Shown piece after piece: positions 31,882-32,255 of a stretch of DNA of 32,255 nucleotides; the stretch's first letter is position 1; the number at the start of each line of letters is the position of its first letter. A program made the position numbers and the translations under genes. Below the pieces are notes generated by a model. That model was given only the letters and a program-made list of their open reading frames with translations, was not told the origin of the DNA and searched no databases. Source of the stretch: Anaerolineales bacterium (GTDB taxonomy: Bacteria; Chloroflexota; Anaerolineae; Anaerolineales; UBA6668); the NCBI GenBank assembly GCA_020630225.1, contig JAHDBS010000007.1, positions 2,629 to 34,883 on the forward strand, read 5' to 3'.

Positions 31882-32255
31882 TTTCTTACCCAAATTTCTC
31901 GGCTAGGGTCTTCACGTAGTGGTTTTCCCTTGAAACCGAGCTTTTGTAATATGTGTTTTGCGGCAGCATTGTCTGCAGCCAAAAACGCTTTGATTTTTTC
32001 TTGTTTCAATTGCACGGTGGCATATTGCAGCACTGTCTGTAGTGCCGTTTGCATCCAGCCGTTGCCTTGAAATTCTTTGGCAATTGCAAATGCTAATTCT
32101 GGTGATCCCGCTTGCGTTAGGCGTTGCAACCCACAAAAGCCAATGACAATGTTGTCTTCACGGGGGGCGATGCCCCAAAAAACTTCATCCCCATTTGCTT
32201 GCCGATGCAGATGCGCACTTAGCAACTGTCGCGTTTGCTCTAAATTGCAATGCGG
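31878..32255 (-). CDS. GNAT-family N-acetyltransferase (5' end outside window)
   Basis: The frame stays open to the right edge, so the N-terminus, including the usual first strand, is missing; 125 residues are seen. The visible part fits RimJ/RimL-like GNAT enzymes, which transfer acetyl from acetyl-CoA to an amine or protein N-terminus. It has FWGIAPREDNIVIGFCGLQRL, then ELAFAIAKEFQGNGWMQTALQTVLQYA, with the acetyl-CoA-binding loop Q-G-N-G-W (variant of Q/R-x-x-G-x-G/A), and AADNAAAKHILQKLGFKG, the typical N-x-x-S/A...LxKLGF motif. The stop overlaps the SseB-like start by 4 bp. The acceptor substrate is unknown. Confidence 0.85.
   Translation of the reverse strand, partial: PHCNLEQTRQLLSAHLHRQANGDEVFWGIAPREDNIVIGFCGLQRLTQAGSPELAFAIAKEFQGNGWMQTALQTVLQYATVQLKQEKIKAFLAADNAAAKHILQKLGFKGKPLREDPSREIWVRK

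Overview
The window looks like a chromosomal segment of a bacterium from the Chloroflexota (Anaerolineae-like). This is an inference from several features: very long secreted proteins with Thr-Pro-rich 'TATPTFTP' linkers, DUF1800/DUF1501 gene pairs, choice-of-anchor and DUF11 modules, LPxTG tails, moderate GC, and many genes without an obvious Shine-Dalgarno site. No rRNA, tRNA, IS element, phage gene or CRISPR array was recognised.

Layout. (1) 1-7404, plus strand: two tandem paralogous surface proteins. Each carries thrombospondin type-3-like Ca-binding repeats (17 units in the first, about 2 in the second), a choice-of-anchor-U-like domain, a Thr-Pro stalk, a DUF11 domain and a C-terminal LPxTG-TM-basic sorting signal. 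Each is followed by an intrinsic terminator. (2) 7694-12187: first DUF1800-DUF1501 pair. (3) 12410-14664: an orphan membrane histidine kinase and a tryptophan-rich TspO-like membrane protein. (4) 14633-18529, minus strand: a YceI-like lipoprotein, carA, surE, a small HExxH metallopeptidase-like protein and a low-molecular-weight phosphotyrosine phosphatase. (5) 18741-26703, plus strand: second DUF1800-DUF1501 pair. Its DUF1800 protein has a duplicated Calx-beta/CHRD module, and a third gene encodes a beta-helix/ASH-domain membrane-anchored protein. (6) 26749-32255, minus strand: pdxH, an EamA/DMT transporter, pheT, an SseB-like protein and a GNAT acetyltransferase cut by the window end.

How the genes may work together. 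The plus-strand accessory genes (regions 1, 2, 5) all encode exported proteins: Tat-exported DUF1501, N-terminally anchored or secreted DUF1800, and wall- or membrane-anchored stalk proteins. They look like a duplicated cell-surface programme of unknown function. DUF1800 and DUF1501 remain functionally uncharacterised, so their role here is not assigned. The minus-strand genes are mostly ordinary housekeeping. Two perfect long palindromes (44 bp and 40 bp) flank pdxH. Several starts were moved from the longest open frame because hairpins or gene overlaps favour an inner ATG.
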